From NCBI GenBank assembly GCA_946184215.1, contig CAMHER010000101.1:1-6974 (forward strand): 6,974 bases of DNA, written 5' to 3'. Position numbers and translations under genes: made by a program. Shown here one piece after another: positions 1 through 5,689 of the stretch (positions are counted from its first letter, which is position 1; each line of letters begins with the position of its first letter). The stretch comes from an uncultured Clostridia bacterium (GTDB taxonomy: Bacteria; Bacillota; Clostridia; Oscillospirales; Oscillospiraceae). The notes beneath the pieces are model-generated. The model saw nothing but the letters and a program-made list of their open reading frames with translations. It searched no databases and was not told the origin of the DNA.

Positions 1-126
1 TTACTCATTAGGCGCAAAGCTTTCTGCGTAAGGTCTGCGTAAGCTCGAACTTTTCACATTTAAAAGTTTGCGTTTTCATGAAGAACGGATACTAATTTGC
101 TTGTTTTCTCACTCGAAAGTTACATC
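1..126. other. Non-coding region downstream of groEL
   Basis: No credible gene is seen in these bases on either strand. The region is AT-richer than the flanking coding DNA. It holds a short tandem repeat (23-43) and a weak AT-rich inverted repeat, with arms AACTTTT at 48-54 and AAAAGTT at 62-68 around a 7-base loop. On the minus strand, which is the direction of groEL transcription, no GC-rich stem followed by a run of U is visible. The groESL transcript therefore either ends by another mechanism or continues past the left edge. Confidence 0.6.
23..43. repeat. Tandem 10-bp direct repeat, 11-bp period
   Basis: TCTGCGTAAG occurs at 23-32 and again at 34-43, separated by one G. The two copies are identical. 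The unit lies in non-coding DNA past the end of groEL. Two copies are too few to call a repeat family; this may be a small slippage duplication. Confidence 0.6.
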
Positions 127-1755
127 TTAGTACATGCCGCCCATGTCGGGAGCAGCGGCGGGCATCGGCGGATTCTTCTCCGGAATGTCGGCGACGAGGC
201 TCTCGGTCGTCAGAACCATGGAGGAGACGGATGCGGCGTTCTCGATCGCGCTGCGGCAGACCTTCGTCGGGTCGACGATGCCGAGCTCGATCATATCGCC
301 GTACTTGCCGTTCGCGGCGTCAAAGCCGTAGTTGGCGGAGGGATTGTTGACAACCTCGTTGAGGATCACGGCGCCTTCCAGGCCTGCGTTCGCGGCGATC
401 TGCATGATCGGGGCCTTGAGCGCCTTGGCAATGATGGCCGCACCGGTCTTTTCGTCGCCGGAGAGCTCCTCGGCCAGCTTCTCGGCCGCGCCGGAGGCGA
501 TGACGTAGGCGCTGCCGCCGCCGGGGACGATGCCTTCGGCAACTGCGGCGCGTGTGGCGTTGAGCGCGTCCTCAATGCGCAGCTTCTTCTCCTTCATCTC
601 GGTCTCGGTGGCGGCGCCGACCTTGATGACGGCCACACCGCCGGAGAGCTTGGCAAGGCGCTCCTGCAGCTTCTCACGGTCGTAATCGGAGGTGGTCGTG
701 GTGATCATCTTCTCGATCTGAGCGGCACGGGCGCGGATCTCGTGGCTGTCGCCGGCACCGTCGACGATGACGGTGTTCTCCTTGCCGACCTTGACCTGAT
801 GGGCCTGGCCGAGCATGTTCAGCTGGGCGTCCTTCAGCTCCATGCCGAGATCGCTGCTGATGACCTGACCGCCGGTGAGGATGGCGATATCCTGCAGCAT
901 CTCCTTGCGTCTGTCGCCGAAGCCGGGGGCCTTGACGCACACGCAGGTAAAGGTGCCGCGCAGCTTGTTCAGCACGATGGTGGCAAGGGCTTCGCCCTCG
1001 ACGTCCTCGGCAATGATCAGCAGCTTGCGGCCGGCCTTGACGATCTGCTCAAGCAGAGGCAGAAGATCCTGAATATTGGAGATCTTCTTGTCGGTGATGA
1101 GGATCAGCGCGTCGTCGAGAACCGCTTCCATCTTGTCGGTGTCGGTGACCATGTAGGGGCTGAGATAGCCGCGGTCAAACTGCATGCCCTCGACCACGTC
1201 GCTGTAGGTCTCGGCGGTCTTGGATTCCTCCAGCGTGATCACGCCGTTCTGGCTGACCTTTTCCATCGCCTCGGAGATCAGAGCGCCGATGTGCTCGTCG
1301 CCGGAGGAGATGGTGCCGACACGGGCGATGTCCTTCGAGCCGTTGACCGGCTTGGAGATGGCCTTGATGGCCTCGACGGCGGCAGCGGTGGCCTTGTCGA
1401 TGCCCTTCTTCATGACCATGGGGTTGGCGCCGGCGGCAAGGTTCTTCAGACCCTCGTTGATCATGCTCTGCGCCAGCAGCGTGGCGGTGGTAGTGCCGTC
1501 GCCCGCGACGTCGTTGGTCTTGGTGGAAACTTCCTTGATCAGCTGCGCGCCCATATTTTCAAAAGCGTCCTCAAGCTCGATCTCCTTGGCGATGGTCACA
1601 CCGTCGTTGGTGATCAGCGGGGTGCCAAACTTCTTGTCCAGCACCACGTTGCGGCCCTTCGGGCCCAGCGTGATCTTCACGGTGTTCGCCAGCTGGTTGA
1701 CGCCGCTCTCGATCGCTTTTCTTGCTTCTTCGCCGTAAACGATTTTCTTAGCCAT
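127..1755 (-). CDS. groEL: Chaperonin GroEL (60 kDa, Hsp60)
   Basis: This is the large subunit of the bacterial chaperonin, a cytosolic double-ring ATPase that encloses unfolded proteins and works with the GroES lid. The 542-aa product is full length. Visible landmarks are the N-terminal KITLGPKGRNV block (27-37), NDGVT (50-54), the nucleotide-binding stretch AGDGTTTA (84-91), the apical-domain stretch KAPGFGDRRKEML (275-287), EDALNATRAAV (395-405) with the catalytic-type Asp at 396, and PGGG (411-414). The ATG is preceded by AGGAGG (1766-1771 on the minus strand), 10 bases upstream. The gene starts 20 bases after the groES stop, so the two are one operon. Two oddities: a Cys-Val-Cys at 271-273 in the apical domain, and a very short C-terminal tail with a single GGM followed by a terminal Tyr, where many GroELs carry several GGM repeats. 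Confidence 0.99.
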   Translation of the reverse strand: MAKKIVYGEEARKAIESGVNQLANTVKITLGPKGRNVVLDKKFGTPLITNDGVTIAKEIELEDAFENMGAQLIKEVSTKTNDVAGDGTTTATLLAQSMINEGLKNLAAGANPMVMKKGIDKATAAAVEAIKAISKPVNGSKDIARVGTISSGDEHIGALISEAMEKVSQNGVITLEESKTAETYSDVVEGMQFDRGYLSPYMVTDTDKMEAVLDDALILITDKKISNIQDLLPLLEQIVKAGRKLLIIAEDVEGEALATIVLNKLRGTFTCVCVKAPGFGDRRKEMLQDIAILTGGQVISSDLGMELKDAQLNMLGQAHQVKVGKENTVIVDGAGDSHEIRARAAQIEKMITTTTSDYDREKLQERLAKLSGGVAVIKVGAATETEMKEKKLRIEDALNATRAAVAEGIVPGGGSAYVIASGAAEKLAEELSGDEKTGAAIIAKALKAPIMQIAANAGLEGAVILNEVVNNPSANYGFDAANGKYGDMIELGIVDPTKVCRSAIENAASVSSMVLTTESLVADIPEKNPPMPAAAPDMGGMY

Positions 1756-1775
1756 GATTCAAGAACCTCCTGTAA

Positions 1776-2060
1776 TTACGCAATGACCGCGAGAATATCG
1801 CCCTGACGGACGATGGTGTACTCGACCTCGTCGAGCTTGACCTTCGTGCCGCTGTACTTGCCAACCAGCACCTGATCGCCCGCGGAGACGACCATTTTGA
1901 CCTCGTTGCCGTCCACGATGCCGCCGGGGCCAACCTCGACGACCTCATAGACCTCGGGTTTCTCCTGCGAGGCGGGGGTGAGGAAAATGCCGGAGGAGGT
2001 GCGCTCCTCCGCTGCGTTCTGCTTCAGAACGACTCTGTCGGCCAAGGGTTTGAGTTTCAT
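1776..2060 (-). CDS. groES: Co-chaperonin GroES (10 kDa, Hsp10)
   Basis: GroES forms the heptameric lid that binds the GroEL ring and closes the folding chamber in the cytosol. The 94-aa length is normal for the family. The start matches the GroES N-terminus (KLKPLADRVVLK). The mobile loop (about residues 17-34) carries the hydrophobic contact tripeptide Ile25-Phe26-Leu27 that docks on the GroEL apical domain. The roof-loop glycine region VGPGG is at 43-47, and the C-terminus has the typical VRQGDILAVI block. The ATG is preceded by GGAGG (2070-2074) with 9 bases of spacing. It is the first gene of the groESL operon; the CIRCE element and a sigma-A type promoter lie just upstream, so heat or protein-misfolding control through HrcA is expected. 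Confidence 0.99.
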   Translation of the reverse strand: MKLKPLADRVVLKQNAAEERTSSGIFLTPASQEKPEVYEVVEVGPGGIVDGNEVKMVVSAGDQVLVGKYSGTKVKLDEVEYTIVRQGDILAVIA

Positions 2061-2098
2061 ACCTATATACCTCCAAATACTTTACTTACAAAAATCAA

Positions 2099-2135
2099 CA
2101 TCGTTAGCACTCAAAATACCGGAGTGCTAACGATG
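2099..2135 (-). promoter_or_regulatory. CIRCE operator (HrcA binding site)
   Basis: The canonical CIRCE inverted repeat TTAGCACTC-N9-GAGTGCTAA is present without a mismatch (cores 2104-2112 and 2122-2130, spacer 2113-2121). The pairing extends outward to 14 perfect bases per arm (2099-2112 and 2122-2135), longer than the 9-bp family consensus. It lies in the groES leader, overlapping the predicted transcription start near 2132. In Bacillota, HrcA binds this site to repress groESL and is itself matured by GroEL, giving a feedback loop. The transcribed arms could also fold into a leader hairpin. Confidence 0.98.
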
Positions 2136-2138
2136 CTT

Positions 2139-2166
2139 ACTATACCACATTTTTTCTTTTTTGCAA
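2139..2166 (-). promoter_or_regulatory. Sigma-A type promoter of groES-groEL
   Basis: On the minus strand the -35 box is TTGCAA (2161-2166, 4 of 6 consensus bases) and the -10 box is TATAGT (2139-2144, 5 of 6), with a 16-base A-rich spacer. A TGG triplet directly before the -10 box fits an extended -10. The predicted start is near 2132, at the right-hand arm of CIRCE, so a bound HrcA dimer would block polymerase directly. The leader to the groES ATG would be about 72 bases. Confidence 0.8.
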
Positions 2167-2179
2167 GCCCTTGACAGGG

Positions 2180-2208
2180 AAAAATGCGGAAATTTTTATG
2201 AAATTTTT
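2180..2208. repeat. Phased A/T tracts upstream of groESL promoter
   Basis: GAAATTTTT occurs at 2189-2197 and 2200-2208 (11-bp period), with another A5 tract at 2180-2184. Centres are spaced about one helical turn apart. These lie roughly 48 to 77 bases upstream of the predicted groES start. Such spacing is typical of intrinsically bent DNA or an upstream promoter element; the role is inferred, the repeat itself is seen. Confidence 0.45.
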
Positions 2209-2230
2209 GTGACAAGTTTTGCGCCCGTGC

Positions 2231-2767
2231 TCACAGTGTGTTGTCCGGCTTGCCGCCGCCGCGCTTGGTGTTGACGGCCTTGGCCGTAATAAAGGGAACA
2301 AAGTCCTCTGCCTTTCCGCCGATAAAATCCGTCTTGTCCACCGGCGAGATCACCCGGGTGTCCAGCAGCAGAAAAACATAGCGCTCATCTTCGGCCACCT
2401 TACGGATCCGCGTGTAGGGGATCGAGGCAATTTTTCCGTTCGTCAGGTTTTCAACCACGAACTTGTCATCATAAAATTTGGTGATACACCTGGCATCGCG
2501 CCCGAAGGCCACGGCGTTTTTGCGGTACTCCACGGCAGCCTGCATGTTCGGCAGAAAATACGCAAAGACACCCAGCACCACTGCGCAGATCAGCGGCGCG
2601 GCCAGCCCCGAGGGATAGCCCGCGATTGCCGCGCGGACGCCGTTGACGAGATAGGCGGCGCAGAGTACAAACACGGCCGCGACAAAAATGGGATTGCGGT
2701 TGCGGCGGTTCATGGCCAGCAGCGCGTCGCGCGTCAGCGTGCAGCAGTTTTCAAATTTGACTTCCAT
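2231..2767 (-). CDS. YcxB-like two-helix membrane protein, function unknown
   Basis: This 178-aa protein has a short cytosolic N-terminus, two hydrophobic helices (about 27-47 and 55-73) and a cytosolic C-terminal domain. The C-terminal pattern matches the YcxB-like family as I know it: FYDDKFVVEN at 98-107, IPYTRIRKV at 117-125, then a beta-rich segment ending in the KTDFIGGKAEDF stretch (145-156). That domain is small, beta-rich and of unknown biochemical role, resembling a PH-like fold. The start ATG has GGGAGG (2778-2783) 10 bases upstream, and lies 18 bases after the lipid kinase stop, so the two are probably co-transcribed. The tail after about residue 165 is polar and looks disordered. 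The family assignment is moderately sure; the function is not known. Confidence 0.75.
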   Translation of the reverse strand: MEVKFENCCTLTRDALLAMNRRNRNPIFVAAVFVLCAAYLVNGVRAAIAGYPSGLAAPLICAVVLGVFAYFLPNMQAAVEYRKNAVAFGRDARCITKFYDDKFVVENLTNGKIASIPYTRIRKVAEDERYVFLLLDTRVISPVDKTDFIGGKAEDFVPFITAKAVNTKRGGGKPDNTL

Positions 2768-2785
2768 TCTTCTCCTGCCTCCCTG

Positions 2786-3703
2786 TCATGCATCAAAAAA
2801 CGTCATCCCGCGCGGGACAATCAGCCTGACCGCGTCGGGCAGGACCTTCATCTCGGCTTTTTTCGTAAACAGCGCCTCTCCGTCGAGGTTGATGACGTTC
2901 TCATCCTCAAATTCGATCGTGATCCAGCTGCCCTTGAGGTGGGTGACAAACTTTGTCATCTCGGCCGCGTGGCCGGCGGCGTAACGGCCGATCAGCACGG
3001 CAAACTGCGCAAGATTGACCTTGCGCACGATGAACATGTCAAGCTCGCCGTCGTCGGGCCGCGCGTCCAGACTGGGGTTGAAGCCGCCGCCGTAGAAGCG
3101 GCCGTTGCACGCGCAGGCAAGCGTAAACGCGCCCCTGACGTCAAAGCCCTCGGCGGTGATATGCATGGGACGGGCAATGCCCTTCCACATCTCGATGGCG
3201 GCGGCGGCCACATAGGCCCCCGCCCCGCCCAGGAGGGGAAGGGTGGGGTACTTGTGCGCGTTCGTGCCGATGCGCGCATCGATGCCCACCGAGCAGATGT
3301 TCACGCTGTAGCGTCCATTGCACGCGATCGCGTCGATCGGATGCACACTCCCCGCAAGCAGCGCGTCAAGATCACGGAACAGATCCTTCTCCCTGCCGAA
3401 CATGCGACAGAAGTCGTTGCCCGTTCCGGTGGGGAAGGGGCACACCGCGACATTCGCCTGTCCGACGGCGCCGGAGGCGCACTCGTTGAAGGTCCCGTCG
3501 CCGCCGCAGGCGTATACGCGCAGCTCTTCTCCGCTCTCCGCTTCGGCACGGATCTTTGCCGTCGCGTCCTGCGGCGCTTTGGTCACATAGATCTCCCATT
3601 CCTCATCCCTGCGCTGGGCAAAGGCCGAGACGACCTTTGCGCGGACCTCCTCGGTCTTATCGCTTCCTCCCGCGATGGGGTTGACGATGAACAGATGCTT
3701 CAT
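2786..3703 (-). CDS. Diacylglycerol kinase family lipid kinase (DgkB/YegS/BmrU type)
   Basis: Members of this family transfer phosphate from ATP to lipid alcohols at the inner face of the membrane; Gram-positive DgkB recycles diacylglycerol to phosphatidic acid, for instance after lipoteichoic acid synthesis. The 305-aa product has the usual length. The N-terminal catalytic domain shows NPIAGG (8-13), the signature GGDGTFNE (67-74) and PTGTGNDFCR (91-100). The C-terminal domain has DDGELD (217-222) and NLDGE (272-276), corresponding to the DGE motif carrying the catalytic aspartate. No signal peptide or membrane helix is visible. The start has AAGGA about 10 bases upstream. It lies 47 bases after the methyltransferase gene and 18 bases before the YcxB-like gene. 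The true substrate lipid cannot be told from the sequence, so no gene symbol is given. Confidence 0.95.
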   Translation of the reverse strand: MKHLFIVNPIAGGSDKTEEVRAKVVSAFAQRRDEEWEIYVTKAPQDATAKIRAEAESGEELRVYACGGDGTFNECASGAVGQANVAVCPFPTGTGNDFCRMFGREKDLFRDLDALLAGSVHPIDAIACNGRYSVNICSVGIDARIGTNAHKYPTLPLLGGAGAYVAAAAIEMWKGIARPMHITAEGFDVRGAFTLACACNGRFYGGGFNPSLDARPDDGELDMFIVRKVNLAQFAVLIGRYAAGHAAEMTKFVTHLKGSWITIEFEDENVINLDGEALFTKKAEMKVLPDAVRLIVPRGMTFFDA

Positions 3704-3750
3704 TTCTCTTTTGTCCTTACTGCCTTTTCTTTTTATATATAAGTCAGCGT

Positions 3751-4866
3751 TTACCTCTTATAGTACATGAAGAGGTCGCATTTGATCATACCGTTATACA
3801 GCTTCCTCTTGCGGTCGGCCTCGGCGCCGAAACAGCGCTCAAATTCCGTGTGCGACGAGAGCAGGTACAGCTTCCAGTTTTCCGTCCGCTGCCAGGCCGC
3901 GCCAAAGCCGCGGTAGAGCGTCTCGGCCTCGTCCTTTTCGCCGATGCGCTCGCCGTAGGGGGGATTGGTCACGATCACGCCCCGCTCGGTCGTGCGCGCA
4001 AATTTCGTCGCGTCTGCCACCTCAAAGCGTACGATGTCGCCCACGCCGGCACGTGCCGCGTTCTCCTTCGCCAGCTTGACGGAATGGGGATCGATATCCG
4101 AGCCGACGATGTTGTATGTACCGTGAAATTCCTTTGCCCGGGCTTCGTCGCGGGCTTCCTCCCAAACGCGCATGTCGATCCAGTCCCAGCGCATGGCGGA
4201 AAAGCCGCGGGAAAGACCGGGGGCCCGGTTCAGGGCGATCAGCGCCGCCTCAATCGGGATCGTCCCGCTGCCGCAGAAGGGGTCGCAGAAATCATCCTTC
4301 CCGCGGTAGCGCGAAAAGCCGACCATGGCGGCGGCCATCGTCTCCTTGAGCGGGGCGGCGTTGTGCGCCGGACGGTAGCCGCGCTTGTGCAGCCCTTCTC
4401 CCGAGGTGTCGAGACATAGACTGACGCGGTCCTTCATGATCGAGAACTGCACCTGATACAGCGCGCCGGATTCGACAAACCACTCGATGCCGTACACGCT
4501 CTTGAGCCGCTCGACGATCGCCTTCTTGATGATCTTCTGGCAGTCGCTGACGGAGAAAAGCTGCGAATTGAGGCTGTAGCCCTTGACGGGAAAGGCGGCG
4601 TCGCGGGGCAGCACGCTCTCCCAGGGCAGGGCCTTTGTCCGCTCAAAGAGCTCGTCAAAGCTCTTTGCCTCAAAGCTGCCGAGCTCCAGCAGCACACGCT
4701 CGCCCACGCGCAGATTGATGTTGGCGCGGGCAATGTCCCTCTCGTCGCCGGTAAAGCAGACGCGGCCGTTGCCTGCGGCGACATTTTTCATTTCCAGCCT
4801 GCGCAGCTCGTCGGCAATGGGCGCCTCAAGCCCCAGCAGGCAGGGAACACATAAAGTATATTCCAT
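3751..4866 (-). CDS. rlmL: THUMP-domain 23S rRNA (guanine-N2) methyltransferase, RlmL N-half / YpsC type
   Basis: The product corresponds to the first half of E. coli RlmL, which makes m2G2445 in 23S rRNA using S-adenosylmethionine; the single-domain form (B. subtilis YpsC) is usual in Bacillota. The 371-aa protein has a THUMP RNA-binding region (about 45-155), the bridging signature GLHKRGYR (158-165), SAM motif I in DPFCGSGTIPIEAA (195-208), the acidic loop GSDIDP (255-260) and the catalytic NPPYGER (301-307). I chose ATG 4864-4866 because MEYTLCVPCLLGLE is the normal family start, an AAAAGGA site ends 6 bases upstream, and a promoter lies at 4905-4933. An in-frame ATG at 5019 would add 51 residues upstream of that promoter and is rejected. 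Such genes are often mislabelled as DNA adenine methylases. The exact target base is inferred from family. Confidence 0.93.
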   Translation of the reverse strand: MEYTLCVPCLLGLEAPIADELRRLEMKNVAAGNGRVCFTGDERDIARANINLRVGERVLLELGSFEAKSFDELFERTKALPWESVLPRDAAFPVKGYSLNSQLFSVSDCQKIIKKAIVERLKSVYGIEWFVESGALYQVQFSIMKDRVSLCLDTSGEGLHKRGYRPAHNAAPLKETMAAAMVGFSRYRGKDDFCDPFCGSGTIPIEAALIALNRAPGLSRGFSAMRWDWIDMRVWEEARDEARAKEFHGTYNIVGSDIDPHSVKLAKENAARAGVGDIVRFEVADATKFARTTERGVIVTNPPYGERIGEKDEAETLYRGFGAAWQRTENWKLYLLSSHTEFERCFGAEADRKRKLYNGMIKCDLFMYYKR

Positions 4867-4904
4867 AATACGTCCTTTTTCTGTTTGAATACGGATTGAA
4901 GAAC

Positions 4905-4933
4905 ATGATACAACAATTTCCGCCCTTTGTAAA
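4905..4933 (-). promoter_or_regulatory. Sigma-A type promoter of the rlmL-lipid kinase-ycxB-like operon
   Basis: On the minus strand, TTTACA (4928-4933) and TATCAT (4905-4910) are separated by exactly 17 bases, each matching 5 of 6 consensus positions. Transcription would start near 4898, giving a leader of about 32 bases to the ATG at 4866. Its position inside the longer possible reading frame supports the shorter methyltransferase start. Confidence 0.75.
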
Positions 4934-4961
4934 TCAAAAAAGCGCAATTCCGGGAAAAGAG

Positions 4962-4981
4962 CTCCGTTTGCGCAAACAGAG
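4962..4981. promoter_or_regulatory. 20-bp palindrome between divergent promoters (possible operator)
   Basis: A perfect 12-bp palindrome, GTTTGCGCAAAC (4966-4977), is flanked by one unpaired position on each side and then CTC/GAG (4962-4964 and 4979-4981). It lies 28 bases upstream of the rlmL -35 box and 64 bases upstream of the -35 box of the rightward promoter. The symmetry and place suit a dimeric transcription factor; no regulator gene is in the window. It is not followed by a T-run, so it is not an intrinsic terminator. Confidence 0.45.
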
Positions 4982-5045
4982 GGGAGGAGAAGAGAACAGC
5001 ACGGCAGCGCGTTAAACAATCATAAACAAAAATACCAAAAGACTA

Positions 5046-5074
5046 TTGAATTTTTTGAAGAATTGTTGTATATT
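5046..5074 (+). promoter_or_regulatory. Sigma-A type promoter of the 181-aa gene and cstA
   Basis: TTGAAT (5046-5051) and TATATT (5069-5074) are 17 bases apart. The bases just upstream (about 5014-5041) are strongly A-rich, which could act as an upstream promoter element. The predicted start near 5081 leaves a leader of about 34 bases to the ATG at 5115. A second, weaker -10-like CATAAT is at 5085-5090. Confidence 0.65.
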
Positions 5075-5102
5075 ACGTTGTAGTCATAATTTGTTCATTT
5101 TT

Positions 5103-5108
5103 GGGAGG
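5103..5108 (+). promoter_or_regulatory. Ribosome binding site fixing the 5115 start
   Basis: GGGAGG lies 6 bases before the ATG at 5115. It favours this start over an in-frame TTG at 5046, which overlaps the predicted -35 box and has no such site. Confidence 0.85.
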
Positions 5109-5114
5109 TACGTC

Positions 5115-5660
5115 ATGGCGATCGACCGCGCGACATTTCTTGAGATCGTCAAGGACGCCTACAGCGCCTATTATACCATCCTTCCCGTCGGGGAAGGGGA
5201 GGAGGAGCTGCCCCTGGCCTTCCGGGCCGAATACAAGGTCCGGGACGAGCAGTATTTCTTCGTCAAGAGCGCCAACATCTGGAGCAATGAAAAATACGAA
5301 TACTGCTTCGTTTTCTCCGCTCCGTCGTTTGACGCGGCGCTCGCGGAGAAGTGCATGGACTTCTCTCTCCGGGAGATGCTCCCGAAGGTCAAACCCCACA
5401 AGCAGCACCAGTACACCAACTGCAAAGTCATCCTGATCGCCGATTCTCTTGACGAGGCGACAGTCGCCGCCGTCAGAAAGAAGCATTTTTCGAAATCCTA
5501 CGGCTTTCTCTCCACCGAGGGTTATACCGAGCTGCTGGCCGCCGCGGTGGATTTAAGCAAGGAAAAGACATACGCCAACCGGGTCGGCCATGACCTGGAA
5601 ACATTCTTTGGTAAGCTGTTTGCCCTGCGCCATGAGGAGACGCCGGACAATGGCAAATAA
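5115..5660 (+). CDS. Uncharacterised soluble protein upstream of cstA
   Basis: I do not recognise an assigned function. The 181-aa product has no signal peptide or membrane helix and looks cytosolic with mixed alpha/beta structure: an N-terminal helix (5-21), a strand-rich middle with many aromatics (FRAEYKVRDEQYFFV at 36-50, YEYCFVFSAP at 61-70), a hydrophobic strand CKVILIADS (103-111), and a C-terminal part with KSYGF (127-131), GYTEL (136-140) and NRVGHDLE (155-162). The KSYGF-to-NRVGHDL pattern vaguely resembles hypothetical proteins I have seen in Clostridia; this is memory, not a search. It has its own promoter and ribosome site and ends 29 bases before cstA, so the two are probably one transcript. 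A link to the transporter (regulation, assembly or substrate handling) is only inferred from this context. Codon use matches the neighbours, with no sign of transfer. Confidence 0.85.
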   Translation: MAIDRATFLEIVKDAYSAYYTILPVGEGEEELPLAFRAEYKVRDEQYFFVKSANIWSNEKYEYCFVFSAPSFDAALAEKCMDFSLREMLPKVKPHKQHQYTNCKVILIADSLDEATVAAVRKKHFSKSYGFLSTEGYTELLAAAVDLSKEKTYANRVGHDLETFFGKLFALRHEETPDNGK

Positions 5661-5689
5661 AAAACTTTTTCATCTAAGGAGTGAAAAGT

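Noticed and set aside
46..70. Inverted repeat as a terminator for groEL
   Set aside because: The stem is almost all A-T with no G-C core and no U-run follows in the groEL direction.
97..1806. 569-codon plus-strand open frame opposite groEL
   Set aside because: It lies wholly antisense to an unmistakable groEL and its Gly/Asp/Val/Leu-rich composition is what GC-biased codons give on the opposite strand.
2171..2199. Plus-strand promoter starting with TTGACA at 2171
   Set aside because: The -35 box is perfect but no good -10 box follows at 16-18 bases, and no plus-strand gene lies downstream.
2219..3742. 507-codon plus-strand open frame
   Set aside because: It is antisense to the YcxB-like and lipid kinase genes, both supported by family motifs and ribosome sites, and it shows no domain of its own.
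3704..3750. Separate promoter for the lipid kinase (TATATA-like bases in the gap)
   Set aside because: No matching -35 box was found at proper spacing; a 47-base gap is simply explained by co-transcription.
4867..5019. 51-residue N-terminal extension of the methyltransferase
   Set aside because: It would start upstream of a good promoter (4905-4933) and is not part of the family; the ATG at 4866 has its own ribosome site.
5046..5114. TTG-initiated N-terminal extension of the 181-aa protein
   Set aside because: The TTG coincides with the predicted -35 box, so it would be upstream of the transcription start, and GGGAGG marks the ATG at 5115.
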